DNA of 64,000 bases from Poindextera sp036272595 (GTDB taxonomy: Bacteria; Pseudomonadota; Alphaproteobacteria; Caulobacterales; Caulobacteraceae). Of the stretch, positions 1 to 8,457 are shown one piece after another (within the stretch, counting starts at the first letter, position 1; each line of letters opens with the position of its first letter). The notes beneath the pieces were generated by a model. It was not told where the DNA came from and did not search any database. It saw only the letters and a program-made list of their open reading frames with translations. The stretch is from contig DATAYM010000012.1 in assembly GCA_036272595.1 (NCBI GenBank), forward strand, positions 1-64,000, given 5' to 3'. Made by a program: the position numbers and the translations under genes.

Positions 1-1002
1 ATTCCGGAGATCGAATGGCCGGCGCATGCGCCCTATATTGCCGCGATCAACCGGCTGAAGCGCGAGAAGAACGCGGTCATCCTGGCGCACAACTACATGA
101 CGCCGGAGATCTTCCACGGGGTCGGCGACTTCGTCGGCGACAGCCTGGCGCTGGCCCGCGAGGCGGCCCGCAGCGACGCCAAGGTGATCGTCCAGGCCGG
201 GGTGCATTTCATGGCCGAGACCTCCAAGGTGCTGGCGCCCGAGAAGACGGTGCTGATCCCCGACCTCATGGCCGGCTGCTCGCTGGCCTCCTCGATCACC
301 GGCGCCGACGTGCGGCTGATCAAGCAGCGCTATCCGGGCCTGCCGGTGGTCACCTACGTCAACACCACCGCCGAGGTGAAGGCCGAGACCGACATCTGCT
401 GCACCAGCGCGAACGCCGTGCAGGTGGTCGAGGAGGCCGCGCGGCTGTGGGGCGTCGACCGGGTGATCCTGATCCCCGACGAGTTCCTGGCCCGCAACGT
501 CGCCCGCCAGACCGAGGTCAAGATCATCGCCTGGAAGGGCCGCTGCGAGGTGCACGAGCGCTTCACCGCCGCCGACATCCTGGAGCTGAAGGAGGCCTAT
601 CCGGGCGCCGAGGTGCTGGCCCATCCGGAGTGCCCGGCCGAGGTGCTGGAGGTCTCCGACTTCGCCGGCTCGACCGCGGCGATGAACGACTACGTGCTGC
701 AGAAGAAGCCCAAGCGCGTGGTGCTGATCACCGAGTGCTCGATGGCCGACAACGTCGCCGCCGACGCCCACGAGACCGAGTTCATGCGGCCCTGCAACCT
801 GTGCCCGCACATGAAGCGGATCACGCTGGAGAACATCTACGAGGCGCTTCTGAACCACCAGTTCGAGGTCAGGGTCGACGAAGACGTCGCCGCCCGCGCC
901 CGCCTGGCGGTCCAGCGCATGATCGACATGCCGCCGCCGGCGACCCCGGCCCGCTACGACCTGGTCAAGGCCCGCCACCACGTCGACGTGGAGCTGATCT
1001 AG
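1..1002 (+). CDS. nadA: Quinolinate synthase NadA (5' end outside window)
   Basis: Condenses iminoaspartate (made by NadB) with dihydroxyacetone phosphate to quinolinate in de novo NAD synthesis; a cytoplasmic [4Fe-4S] enzyme. The frame is open from base 1 with recognisable NadA sequence before the first ATG (ILAHNYM at about residues 24-30 of the visible part), so the true start lies upstream of the window and the ATG at 97 is internal. The conserved iron-sulfur cysteines are visible in the contexts GCSLA, HPECP and CNLCPHMK, and the CCTSAN motif is present. The stop is TAG at 1000-1002. It heads a nad cluster: a protease gene, nadB and nadC follow on the same strand. Identification is secure. 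Confidence 0.97.
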   Translation: MPEIEWPAHAPYIAAINRLKREKNAVILAHNYMTPEIFHGVGDFVGDSLALAREAARSDAKVIVQAGVHFMAETSKVLAPEKTVLIPDLMAGCSLASSITGADVRLIKQRYPGLPVVTYVNTTAEVKAETDICCTSANAVQVVEEAARLWGVDRVILIPDEFLARNVARQTEVKIIAWKGRCEVHERFTAADILELKEAYPGAEVLAHPECPAEVLEVSDFAGSTAAMNDYVLQKKPKRVVLITECSMADNVAADAHETEFMRPCNLCPHMKRITLENIYEALLNHQFEVRVDEDVAARARLAVQRMIDMPPPATPARYDLVKARHHVDVELI

Positions 1003-1047
1003 GCGCCAGTTATGGATACCCCCTTCGCCAGATCGCCCGCTCAAAAG

Positions 1048-1210
1048 CCCTCCCCCTCGATGGGGGAGGGTTGGGAGGGGGTGTGTCCGCTGAGATGGAG
1101 CGAAGACCGCAGGCGGGCTCGGCGCGATCGGCTCGGCGCCCACCAAAGCTCCTCCGTCTTCGCCCTGCCAACACCCCCAACCCTGCCCTTCCCCCATCGA
1201 GGGGGAAGGG
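1048..1210. repeat. Family C intergenic inverted repeat (copy C1)
   Basis: This fills the 224-bp gap between nadA and the M50 protease gene. Two C/G-rich arms (each with an inner CCCTCCCCCTCGATGGGGGA-type hairpin) lie at about 1048-1083 and 1171-1210 in inverted orientation, with a less structured centre. The same architecture recurs at 11433, 18547, 20580, 25482, 29781 and 32146 with variable centres. It has no coding potential. It may act as an RNA hairpin between nadA and the downstream genes, or simply be a dispersed repeat. Confidence 0.75.
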
Positions 1211-1226
1211 TTCTCGAGATCGCGGC

Positions 1227-1946
1227 ATGACCGTGCAGGACGCCCCACGTCAGCCGTCGCCCGCCGCCGAGATCGGCTGGGCGCTGGCGTCGACCGCGCT
1301 GCTGGCTGTGTGGCTCGGCTGGCGGATGGGCTGGATCTGGGCCCTGGCGGGCGTGGTCGGGGTGCTGGTGCACGAATACGGCCACGTCCTGGTCATCAAC
1401 GCCGTCGGCGCCGGGCCCGGGCGCATCCGCATCATCCCCTTCCTCGGCGGCGCCGCGACCATGCAGCGCACCCCGGACAGCGACTTCAAGAGCGTCCTGA
1501 TCTCCCTGGCCGGGCCGAGCTTCGGCCTGCTCGCGGCGATCCCGTTCTTCGTCATGGCCGGGCAGACCGGCGACGGCCGCTGGCTCAACGGCGCCTTCTT
1601 CATCGGCGTCATCAACCTGATCAACCTGGCTCCCGCCCCGCCGCTGGACGGCTCCAAGGCGCTGGGGCCGGCCCTGGCGCGCATCCATCCGCTGGTCGAG
1701 AAGGCGGCGCTGGTCATTGTCGGCCTCCTCGCGGTCGCTCTGGCCATCCGCACCGGCAACTGGATCATCGGCGCCTTTGTCGGCATCGCCACCCTGGGCG
1801 CCCTGCGCTCCCGCACCCTCAGGGCGCCGGCGCGGCCGCTCACCGTCCCGGAATGGTTCGCCTCGGTGGGGCTCTGGCTGACCGCACTCGCCCTCTGCGT
1901 CGGCGTGATCGCCTTCGCCGTCCACGGGGTCAGGAGCTTCACATGA
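1227..1946 (+). CDS. M50-family (site-2 protease-like) membrane metalloprotease
   Basis: Predicted 239-residue intramembrane zinc protease. It shows the zinc motif HEYGH near residues 48-52 and the second M50 motif NLAPAPPLDG near 132-141, which supplies the third ligand (Asp). Four to six hydrophobic segments surround them. No PDZ or CBS domain is seen, so it is a minimal site-2 protease. The ATG follows the repeat, and the stop overlaps the nadB start (ATGA, 1943-1946), implying translational coupling. Its substrate is unknown. A membrane protease inside a NAD operon is not explained by the pathway and may be only a transcriptional passenger. Confidence 0.88.
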   Translation: MTVQDAPRQPSPAAEIGWALASTALLAVWLGWRMGWIWALAGVVGVLVHEYGHVLVINAVGAGPGRIRIIPFLGGAATMQRTPDSDFKSVLISLAGPSFGLLAAIPFFVMAGQTGDGRWLNGAFFIGVINLINLAPAPPLDGSKALGPALARIHPLVEKAALVIVGLLAVALAIRTGNWIIGAFVGIATLGALRSRTLRAPARPLTVPEWFASVGLWLTALALCVGVIAFAVHGVRSFT

Positions 1947-3469
1947 CCGAACGCCTGCGTTTCGATGGCGTCCTGATCGTCGGCGCCGGCCTCGCCGGCC
2001 TTTCCGCCGCCCTCGCCGCCGCGCCGCGCAAGGCGCTGGTGCTCAGCGCCGCGCCCTTGCTGCAAGGCTGCTCCTCGGCCTGGGCGCAGGGCGGCGTCGC
2101 CGTGGCCCTGAGCCAGGACGACGACCCCGCCCAGCACGCCGACGATACCGTCAACGCCGGCGCCGGACTGGTCGATCGTCCGATGGCGGAACTTCTTACC
2201 CGCGAGGGACCGGCCGCGGTGCGCCGCCTGGCCGCCCTCGGCGCGCCGTTCGACCGCGACGCCGGCGGCCATTTCGTGCAGAGCCTGGAGGCCGCCCACG
2301 GCCGCGCCCGCGTCGCCCGGGTCAAGGGCGACCAGGCCGGCCGCGAGATCATGCGCGCCGTCGCCGCCGCCGCCATGGCCGAGCCGCATGTGGAGATCCG
2401 GCCCGAGACCCGCGTCCGCGCGCTGCTCAAGGACTCAGCGGGCCGCATCCGCGGCGTGCTCGCCGACCATACCGGCGTGCTGACCGAGATCGTCGCCCCC
2501 GCGACGGTGCTGGCCACCGGCGGCCTTGGCGGCCTCTATGCCCTGACCACCAATCCGCGCGCCGTGCTCGGCGAGGGCCTGGCCCTGGCCGCCCTGGCCG
2601 GCGCGCGCGTCTCCGACACCGAGTTCGTGCAGTTCCACCCCACCGCCATGGCCCTGGACGCCGACCCCGCGCCGCTGGCCAGCGAGGCCCTGCGCGGCGA
2701 GGGCGCAACGGTGGTCGACGAGAACGGCGCCTCGATCATGGCCGGCCAGCACCCGCTGGGCGACCTCGCGCCCCGCGACGTGGTCGCCCGCGCCATCCAT
2801 CGGCGGATCGCCGAGGGCGGCGGCGCCTTCCTCGACGCGCGCACCGCCATCGGCGACCACTTCCCGGACGAATTCCCCGCCGTCTTCGCCGCCTGCATGG
2901 CCGGCGGGATCGATCCGCGCCGCCAGCCGATCCCGGTCGCGCCGGCGGCCCACTACCACATGGGCGGCGTCGTCACCGACGCCGACGGCCGCACCTCGCT
3001 GCCGGGCCTGTTCGCGGCCGGTGAGTGCGCCTCCACCGGCGTGCACGGGGCCAACCGGCTGGCCTCCAACTCCCTGCTGGAAGCGGCGGTCTTTGGAGCC
3101 CGCGCCGGCAAGGCGGCGGCGCAGGCGGCCGATCCGAAAACCTCGCCGCTGCCCGCCCTTGCCGCTCCCGACCTTCCGGAAGATGCGCTGCAGACCCTGC
3201 GCGCCGCCATGAGCCGCGAGGCCGGCGTGGTCCGCGACGCCGCCGGGCTGACCCGCCTGCTCGGCCTGATCGACCGGCTGCGGGCCGAACATGGCGAGGC
3301 CCTGGCGCTGGTCGCCGCCCGGCTGGTCGCCGCGCCGGCCTGCGCGCGGCGGGAAAGCCGCGGCGGCCACTACCGCGCCGATTTTCCGGACCCCGCCCCG
3401 AGCGCCGAACGCACGGTGCTGACCCTCGACCAGCTGGCGCGCAATCCGGTCTGCATCGCCGCCGAATGA
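1943..3469 (+). CDS. nadB: L-aspartate oxidase NadB
   Basis: FAD-dependent oxidation of L-aspartate to iminoaspartate, the first step of bacterial de novo NAD synthesis. The 508-residue protein has the N-terminal dinucleotide fold (VGAGLAGLSAA near residues 10-20), the substrate-loop region QFHPTA, and the C-terminal FAD motif ending HGANRLASNSLLEA typical of the succinate dehydrogenase/aspartate oxidase family. The start overlaps the protease stop by 4 bp and its own stop overlaps the nadC start by 4 bp, so protease, nadB and nadC form one coupled unit. Length is normal for the family. Confidence 0.97.
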   Translation: MTERLRFDGVLIVGAGLAGLSAALAAAPRKALVLSAAPLLQGCSSAWAQGGVAVALSQDDDPAQHADDTVNAGAGLVDRPMAELLTREGPAAVRRLAALGAPFDRDAGGHFVQSLEAAHGRARVARVKGDQAGREIMRAVAAAAMAEPHVEIRPETRVRALLKDSAGRIRGVLADHTGVLTEIVAPATVLATGGLGGLYALTTNPRAVLGEGLALAALAGARVSDTEFVQFHPTAMALDADPAPLASEALRGEGATVVDENGASIMAGQHPLGDLAPRDVVARAIHRRIAEGGGAFLDARTAIGDHFPDEFPAVFAACMAGGIDPRRQPIPVAPAAHYHMGGVVTDADGRTSLPGLFAAGECASTGVHGANRLASNSLLEAAVFGARAGKAAAQAADPKTSPLPALAAPDLPEDALQTLRAAMSREAGVVRDAAGLTRLLGLIDRLRAEHGEALALVAARLVAAPACARRESRGGHYRADFPDPAPSAERTVLTLDQLARNPVCIAAE

Positions 3470-4314
3470 TCGCGCCGCTTCCCGACCTCCTGATCGAGCC
3501 GATCGTACGCGCCGCCCTGGCCGAGGACCTCGGCCGCGCCGGCGACGTGACGTCGAGCGCCCTGCTCGACCCGGGCCAGCGCCTGACCGCGGTCTTCGCG
3601 GCCCGCGCCGAGGGCCGGGTCGCCGGCGTCGGCTGCGCCCGGCTGGCGCTGAGCCTGCTCGACCCAACCGCCCGCTTCGAACTGGTCGCGGCCGACGGCG
3701 AGGACGTCAGCGCCGGCGAAGGGACCATCGCCCGGGTCGAGGGCGACGCCCTGGCCGTGCTCGGCGCCGAGCGGGTGGCGCTGAACCTGATGGGCCGCCT
3801 CAGCGGCGTCGCCACCCTGACCCGCGCCTATGTCCGCGCCGTCGAGGGGACGAACGCCCGCATCGTCTGCACCCGCAAGACCACGCCGGGCCTGCGCGCC
3901 CTGGAGAAGTACGCCGTGCGCTGCGGCGGCGGCGTCAACCACCGCTTCGGTCTCGACGACGCCATCCTGATCAAGGACAACCACATCGCCGCTTGCGGCG
4001 GGGTCGCGGCCGCCATGCGGCGCGCCAAGGCGGCCGCCGGCCACCTCATGCCGATCGAGATCGAGGTCGACACCCTCGACCAGTTGGACCAGGCGCTGCC
4101 GCACCGTCCCGACGTCATCATGCTGGACAATTTCGCCCTGGCCGACCTGGCCGAAGCCGTCCGCCGCGTCGCCGGCGCCGTCACCCTGGAGGCCTCGGGC
4201 GGCGTCAACCTCGCCACTGTCCGCGCCATCGCCGAAACCGGCGTCGACGCCATCTCCGTCGGCGCCCTTACCCACTCGGCGCCGGTGCTGGACATCGGGC
4301 TGGATATAGCCTGA
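3466..4314 (+). CDS. nadC: Quinolinate phosphoribosyltransferase NadC
   Basis: Converts quinolinate and PRPP to nicotinate mononucleotide, completing the NadA/NadB branch. The 282-residue protein is full length. Diagnostic stretches include EDLGRAGDVTS near the N-terminus, CTRKTTPGLRALEKYAV, GGGVNHRFGLDDAILIKDNH and the C-terminal EASGGV/SVGALTHS phosphate-binding region. The ATG overlaps the nadB stop (ATGA). It is the last gene of the cluster and is followed within 4 bp by a family B repeat. Confidence 0.97.
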   Translation: MIAPLPDLLIEPIVRAALAEDLGRAGDVTSSALLDPGQRLTAVFAARAEGRVAGVGCARLALSLLDPTARFELVAADGEDVSAGEGTIARVEGDALAVLGAERVALNLMGRLSGVATLTRAYVRAVEGTNARIVCTRKTTPGLRALEKYAVRCGGGVNHRFGLDDAILIKDNHIAACGGVAAAMRRAKAAAGHLMPIEIEVDTLDQLDQALPHRPDVIMLDNFALADLAEAVRRVAGAVTLEASGGVNLATVRAIAETGVDAISVGALTHSAPVLDIGLDIA

Positions 4315-4317
4315 ACG

Positions 4318-4520
4318 CGCTCACTCCGCGAAAGCGGGGCGCAGGCTCTTTTGTTTTCAGCCGTGCCTGGTCCGCCAGTCGAAAGAATTTCGAACCACGA
4401 ACGAACACGAACAACACGAACGCGCCAGCCTGGCGCAGCGGCTGAAGCTGAAGGTTCGTGTGGGTTCGTGTTCGTTCGTGGTTGAAAAACCTGGATCCCC
4501 GGCTGCGCGGGGACGAGCGG
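4318..4520. repeat. Family B repeat with nested tandem units (copy B1)
   Basis: It lies in the convergent gap between nadC and the DJ-1 gene. The outer arms begin CGCTCA and end ACGAGCG, each containing a GC-rich mini-hairpin. Inside are short tandem units of the CACGAACA type (about 4396-4425), answered by their complement TTCGTG/GTTCGTTCGTGG at about 4455-4483. The layout matches the copies at 8211 and 27786, but the inner unit differs (ACGAA rather than CCAAG). The remaining gap to 4596 shows nothing else. Confidence 0.75.
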
Positions 4521-4596
4521 ATTATGTCGTGAGCTCGGCCTGACCTGAACCGCTCGTACGCCACCCGCGCGTGGGCAACGATGAGGGCAGGCGCGG

Positions 4597-5277
4597 CTAC
4601 ATCCTGGCCGCCGCGCGCTGGGCGTCGGCCAGGCGCGCCGGCTGCAGGGCGGCCATGGCCTTTTGAACGGCGGCCAGCACCTCGGGCGGGGCGGTTTCCG
4701 GGCGGCCGGCGTCGAACGGCGGGGCCGGGGCGTATTCCAGGGTGAGCTGGATGGCCTGGGCGGCGGCCTCGCCGGCCAGCTCGGCGGCGACCACCAGGGC
4801 GAAATCGATGCCGGCGGTGACGCCGCCGCCGGTGATGATGTTCCCGTCGCGCACCACGCGGCCCTCGTCCGGAAGGGCGCCGAACAGCTTCAGCATGTCG
4901 CGCCAGGCCCAGTGGCAGGCGGCGCGCCTGCCCTTCAGCAGCCCCGCCGCGGCGAGGATGAGCGAGCCGGTGCAGACCGAGGTCAGGTAGCGGGCGGTCC
5001 CGGCCAGCCGCCGCGCCTCGCCCATGAACGCCTCGTCGTTGGCCGCGTCGGTCGCCGCCAGGCCGCCTGGGAAGAACAGCAGGTCGCAGCGGTCGATCTC
5101 CGCCAGCCGCCTGGTGCCGGCGAAGGTCAGGCCGCCGTCGGACTCGATCGGGCCCCCGGCCTCGGAGGCGACGATGACCTCGGTGTCGCGCAGGCGGATG
5201 AACACCGTGTGCGGGCCGGTGAAGTCCAGCTGGGTCAGGCCCGGATAGAGCGCCTCGACGATGCGGAATGGGGCCAT
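4597..5277 (-). CDS. DJ-1/PfpI superfamily protein, isonitrile hydratase-like
   Basis: A 226-residue cytoplasmic protein of the DJ-1/PfpI (class I glutamine amidotransferase-like) fold. The nucleophile elbow is SVCTGSLILAAAGLL, which closely resembles bacterial isonitrile hydratase (InhA) and the GlxA amidase domain. No AraC-type helix-turn-helix follows, so it is an enzyme-like stand-alone domain. I prefer the ATG at 5277 to the upstream in-frame start at 5322 because GGAG lies 8 nt before it and the protein then starts MAPFRIVEALYPG as the family does. The substrate cannot be fixed from sequence. Confidence 0.85.
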   Translation of the reverse strand: MAPFRIVEALYPGLTQLDFTGPHTVFIRLRDTEVIVASEAGGPIESDGGLTFAGTRRLAEIDRCDLLFFPGGLAATDAANDEAFMGEARRLAGTARYLTSVCTGSLILAAAGLLKGRRAACHWAWRDMLKLFGALPDEGRVVRDGNIITGGGVTAGIDFALVVAAELAGEAAAQAIQLTLEYAPAPPFDAGRPETAPPEVLAAVQKAMAALQPARLADAQRAAARM

Positions 5278-5362
5278 GAACGGGTCTCCGTTGCGGTTTC
5301 CTGCGCGCCCTCGGCCGGCCACTCCCCGGCGCGGCGCCGTGCGAGCTTAACCGTTTTTACCG

Positions 5363-5462
5363 CCGTCATCCCCCGCTGGAGCGCAGCGGAAATGCGGGGG
5401 ACCCATACGCGCTGATCAGAGTCGGTGATCATGGGTGGCCCGAACAAGTCGGGCCATGACGG
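5363..5462. repeat. Family A cloverleaf repeat (copy A1)
   Basis: A 100-bp element with outer stem CCGTCAT/ATGACGG enclosing three hairpins: CCCCCGC/GCGGGGG, ACCCAT...ATGGGT, and GGCCCGA-acaag-TCGGGCC. It is nearly identical to the copy at 21759. It sits 31 bp beyond the SDR stop (minus strand) and about 85 bp upstream of the DJ-1 start. It has no coding content. Confidence 0.85.
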
Positions 5463-5493
5463 GCTAAAATTGAACTGCGCTGCGAATCTCGGT

Positions 5494-6528
5494 TCAGCCG
5501 CCGACCGGGCTCAGGCCGGCGCCCAGATCCCCAAAGCCGAGCCGGGCGGCGTAGGCGCGCATCTGCTCGGCGCGGGACGGCGTCAGGTGCAGGTGCCGGT
5601 AGCGGGCGGCGAGCGTCCACTTCACCGGCGGGTCCAGTTCGCCGGACTTGGCCAGCTCGCGCTCCAGTCCCGCTTCGACGTTGCGCCAGAAGTGCGGCCG
5701 CGAGCCGTCCAGGTCGTCGAAGCCGTACTCGCCGGCCAGGTCGTCGGCGAACAGGGCGAGGCCCGCCTTCGACCCGACCGCCGGATCGGCGGCCAGGGCG
5801 GCGATGGCCCGGCCGACATAGCGGGGCGTCTCGGAAAAGGCGAAGGCCGCGTCCACCTTCACCCCGTCCCGCCAGTTGGCCTCGGCGACGCCGAACCGGT
5901 CCAGCATCGCCTCCGAGCGCAGGAACCCAGGCGACACCGCCAGCGCCGTGACCCCCGTCCCGACCAGGTCCCAGGCCATGGCGTAGGCCAGCCGGTTCAC
6001 GCTCGCCTTGACCAGGTCGTAGAGCAGCTGGCCGCGATAGCCGGTGAATTCGCCGTCGGTGACCTCGACGATCAGGCCGCGCCCGGCCTCGACCATCAGC
6101 GGAGCCAGATGCCGTGAGGTGATCAGGTGGCTGAACACCGCCTGGTCGAACACGTCGCGCGCCTTGGCGATGTCGATCGCCCAGAACCTGGCGCCCCAGT
6201 CGATCAGCTCGTCGCCGCCCCAGATGTCGTTGACCAGGATGTCCAGCCGCCCCTCGTCGGCGCGCACCCGCAACGCCAGCGCCTCGACCTCGGCCCCCAC
6301 GGTGTGGTCGACGCGCACGGCGACCGCCTCGCCGCCAGCCGCGGCGATCAGCTCGGCCGTCTCCTCGATGGTTTCCGGCCGGCCGGGGGTCGCCGGCGCG
6401 CTCCGCGTGCTGCGGCCGGTGCACCAGACCCTGGCCCCGGCGGCGGCCAGCTCCACAGCGATGCCGCGGCCGGCGGCGCGAGTGGCGCCGGCGACCAGGG
6501 CGACCTGCCCGGCGAGCGGTTGCGTCAT
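5494..6528 (-). CDS. SDR-family oxidoreductase
   Basis: A 344-residue short-chain dehydrogenase/reductase, longer than the classical 250. The N-terminal cofactor loop is AGATRAAGRGIA (a glycine-rich TGxxxGxG variant), with VNDIWGG at the NNAG position and a YDLVK active site (YxxxK). The C-terminal extension of about 80 residues resembles the DHRS1-like branch. The start overlaps the stop of the upstream unknown gene (6525-6527), so the two are translationally coupled. Substrate unknown; the NADP or NAD preference cannot be judged confidently. Confidence 0.87.
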   Translation of the reverse strand: MTQPLAGQVALVAGATRAAGRGIAVELAAAGARVWCTGRSTRSAPATPGRPETIEETAELIAAAGGEAVAVRVDHTVGAEVEALALRVRADEGRLDILVNDIWGGDELIDWGARFWAIDIAKARDVFDQAVFSHLITSRHLAPLMVEAGRGLIVEVTDGEFTGYRGQLLYDLVKASVNRLAYAMAWDLVGTGVTALAVSPGFLRSEAMLDRFGVAEANWRDGVKVDAAFAFSETPRYVGRAIAALAADPAVGSKAGLALFADDLAGEYGFDDLDGSRPHFWRNVEAGLERELAKSGELDPPVKWTLAARYRHLHLTPSRAEQMRAYAARLGFGDLGAGLSPVGG

Positions 6529-7136
6529 GCTGATGCCTCCTCGTCGTCCAGGTGCAGCCAGGCGGCCAGCGTGGCCAGCCTGTAGTCCTCGCTCCAGGGC
6601 GGCCCGAGCTTGAGCCCCATCGCCTTCAGCCGCGCCGTCAACGCCGGCTGCCCGGTCTCCAGCCGGTCGGCGACCAGCGGCGGCAGTTCGCGCTCGACGG
6701 CGCGATGGACGGCCAGGCCGAGAGCCTCGCAGGCCGAGGCGACCACGCCGCGATAGAAGTTCCCCTCCGCCGCGTGCATGCGCGCGTGCACCTTCAGGAT
6801 GTCCTCCAGCTTTTCCGGCAGCTTCGCCGCGCCCGCCGGCACGACCGCGCAGCGAACCTCGGCGCCGCCGCGCTTCAGGCCGGCGATCACGGCGCCGATC
6901 CCGCGCGCGGCGTTGGCCTCAACGGCGACGCGGACCTCTTCGATCATCGGCTCGGCCAGCGCCAGATCCATCGTCTCGGCGCGGTGGAACACCATCCGCT
7001 CCGCACCGGCGGCGAAATCGACCCGTCGCCGCTCGACCACGACCGGCGCCTCCGGCGGCCCCGCCAGGGCGACCACGGCGGTCCAGTAGGTGTGGGGCCG
7101 GAACCCCAGGACCACGGATGATGGCGCGTCCGGCAT
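6525..7136 (-). CDS. Conserved hypothetical protein coupled to SDR
   Basis: A 203-residue soluble protein with no family I can name with confidence. It has an N-terminal beta-rich stretch (VVLGFRPHTYWTAVVAL) and a central KLEDILKVHARMHAAEGNFYRGV helix followed by an Arg/Glu-rich region, and no signal peptide or membrane segment. The layout of a strand-turn-strand start and a later VRCAVVPAG strand could suit a nuclease-like alpha/beta fold, but no catalytic set is provable. It overlaps the SDR start by 4 bp and is transcribed divergently from the WYL regulator, so the shared 83-bp gap may control both. Confidence 0.72.
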   Translation of the reverse strand: MPDAPSSVVLGFRPHTYWTAVVALAGPPEAPVVVERRRVDFAAGAERMVFHRAETMDLALAEPMIEEVRVAVEANAARGIGAVIAGLKRGGAEVRCAVVPAGAAKLPEKLEDILKVHARMHAAEGNFYRGVVASACEALGLAVHRAVERELPPLVADRLETGQPALTARLKAMGLKLGPPWSEDYRLATLAAWLHLDDEEASA

Positions 7137-7178
7137 CGCTGTCTCTCCCCCAAGCGTCCGGCGAGCCTAGACCCACTT

Positions 7179-7199
7179 ACCTGTCAGTTTCTGTCAGGT
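7179..7199. promoter_or_regulatory. Candidate operator between divergent genes
   Basis: Directly repeated CTGTCAG occurs at 7181-7187 and 7191-7197 (10 bp apart, one helical turn), framed by the inverted pair ACCTG (7179) and CAGGT (7195). It lies 21 bp upstream of the WYL regulator start and in the promoter gap of the divergent operon. This fits an autoregulatory site for the adjacent HTH-WYL protein; the assignment is inference. Confidence 0.5.
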
Positions 7200-7219
7200 T
7201 TGCCGCTATGCTTGCGATT

Positions 7220-8209
7220 ATGCGCGCGAGCCGGCTGCTTTCCATCCTCACCACCCTGCAGGCGCGGGGCCGGGTCACCGCCCAGGCCCTGGCCGACGAC
7301 TGCGAGGTGTCGCTGCGCACCATCTATCGCGACATCGACGCGCTCAGCGCCGCCGGCGTGCCGGTCTATAGCGAGCGCGGGCCGGAAGGCGGCTACCGGC
7401 TGCTGGACGGCTACCGCACCCGGCTGAACGGCCTCAGCCGCGCCGAGGCGGAGGCGCTGTTCCTCAGCGGCCTGCCGGGGCCGGCGGCGCTGCTCGGGCT
7501 GGGGAGCATCCTGGCCGCCGCCGAGCTGAAGCTGCTGGCCGCCCTGCCCGCCGAACTGCGCCGCAGCGCCGAGACCATGCGCGCCCGCTTCCACCTGGAC
7601 GCCGCCGGCTGGTTCGACGAACTGGAGCAGCCGCAGGCCCTGCCGCAACTGACGGCGGCCACCTGGGCGCAGACCGCCATCGCCATGCGCTACCGCAGCC
7701 GCAAGGACGAGGTCGAGCGCCGGGTCGATCCGCTCGGCCTGGTCCTGAAGAATGGCGTCTGGTACCTGGTCGGCCGGATCGGCGAGGATCTGCGCACCTA
7801 CCGCGTCTCGCGCATCTTCGACCTCGTGGTGCTGGACGAGACCTTCACGCCGCCGGCCGGCTTCGACCTCCAGGCCCATTGGCAGGCCAGCGCCGACCAG
7901 TTCGAGGACAGCCTCTATCGCCAGCACGCCACCGTGCGCCTGTCGCCGGCCGGCATGGAGCGGGCCGCGCGCCTGACCCGCGCCCGCGCCAGGGCCATCG
8001 CCGCCAGCGCCTCGGCGCCCGAGGCCGACGGCTGGCGCCAGGTGCGGCTGCCGATGGAAACCCTCCGCGAAGGCGCCGCCGTCCTCGCCCTGCTCGGCGC
8101 CGAAGCCGAGGTCCTCGACCCGCCCGAACTCCGCGCCGCCATGGCCGACACGGCGAATAGGCTGGCGCGGCTCTACGCGGACGGCCAACCCGCTGATTCC
8201 GCCAAATAA
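7220..8209 (+). CDS. HTH-WYL domain transcriptional regulator (YafY/DeoR-like)
   Basis: A cytoplasmic one-component regulator of 329 residues. An N-terminal winged helix (SRLLSILTTLQARGRVTAQALADDCEVSLRT region, residues about 3-55) is followed by a WYL ligand-sensing domain with the GVWYLVGR signature and a C-terminal WCX-type region. MRASRLLSIL is the usual start of this family, so ATG 7220 is preferred. An in-frame ATG at 7208 adds four residues and cannot be excluded. It is divergent from the SDR pair and has a repeat-type operator directly upstream. A family B repeat begins right after the stop. Confidence 0.9.
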   Translation: MRASRLLSILTTLQARGRVTAQALADDCEVSLRTIYRDIDALSAAGVPVYSERGPEGGYRLLDGYRTRLNGLSRAEAEALFLSGLPGPAALLGLGSILAAAELKLLAALPAELRRSAETMRARFHLDAAGWFDELEQPQALPQLTAATWAQTAIAMRYRSRKDEVERRVDPLGLVLKNGVWYLVGRIGEDLRTYRVSRIFDLVVLDETFTPPAGFDLQAHWQASADQFEDSLYRQHATVRLSPAGMERAARLTRARARAIAASASAPEADGWRQVRLPMETLREGAAVLALLGAEAEVLDPPELRAAMADTANRLARLYADGQPADSAK

Positions 8210-8210
8210 C

Positions 8211-8409
8211 CGCTCATCCCCGCGCAGGCGGGGATCCAGGTTTTTTTCAACCACCAAGCACACCAAGCACACCAAGAAGAGGAAGGCTTGGCATCGGCGG
8301 CGATCCTTTCACCCTTGGTGTGCTTGGTGTGCTTGGTGGTTGACTATCCGGCATCGCAGCAGGCGTGGCCCGGAAAAAGCCTGGATTCCCGCCTGCGCGG
8401 GAATGAGCG
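8211..8409. repeat. Family B repeat with CACCAAGCA tandem units (copy B2)
   Basis: The outer arms CGCTCATCCCCGCG... and ...GCGGGAATGAGCG are inverted. Inside are three 9-bp CACCAAGCA-type units at about 8251-8275 and the complementary CTTGGTGTG units at about 8315-8340. A long nested hairpin is predicted. It occupies most of the 248-bp gap before the ArsR gene; the remainder (8410-8457) carries the ArsR promoter region. Confidence 0.82.
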
Positions 8410-8425
8410 GGTGATATTTTCCTAG

Positions 8426-8441
8426 ACAGTTATATTTCTGT
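8426..8441. promoter_or_regulatory. Candidate ArsR-type operator
   Basis: An AT-rich inverted repeat, ACAG-N8-CTGT, lies in an otherwise GC-rich region 17-32 bp upstream of the ArsR start, within the likely core promoter. The position suits autorepression by the adjacent ArsR-like protein. It is short and unproven. Confidence 0.35.
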
Positions 8442-8457
8442 ATGGCTATATGTTGCC

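Noticed and set aside
97..1002. nadA starting at the ATG at 97
   Set aside because: NadA-like sequence (including ILAHNYM) is encoded in frame from base 1, so the ATG at 97 is internal and the gene is simply cut by the window edge.
4396..4425. Reverse-oriented SOS boxes (GAAC repeats) in repeat B1
   Set aside because: GAAC spacings are 2, 5, 6 and 11 bp, never the required 7; they are by-products of the tandem units.
8251..8340. CRISPR-like array from tandem CACCAAGCA units
   Set aside because: Units are 9 bp, directly adjacent with no spacers, mirrored by a complementary block; no cas genes anywhere in the window.
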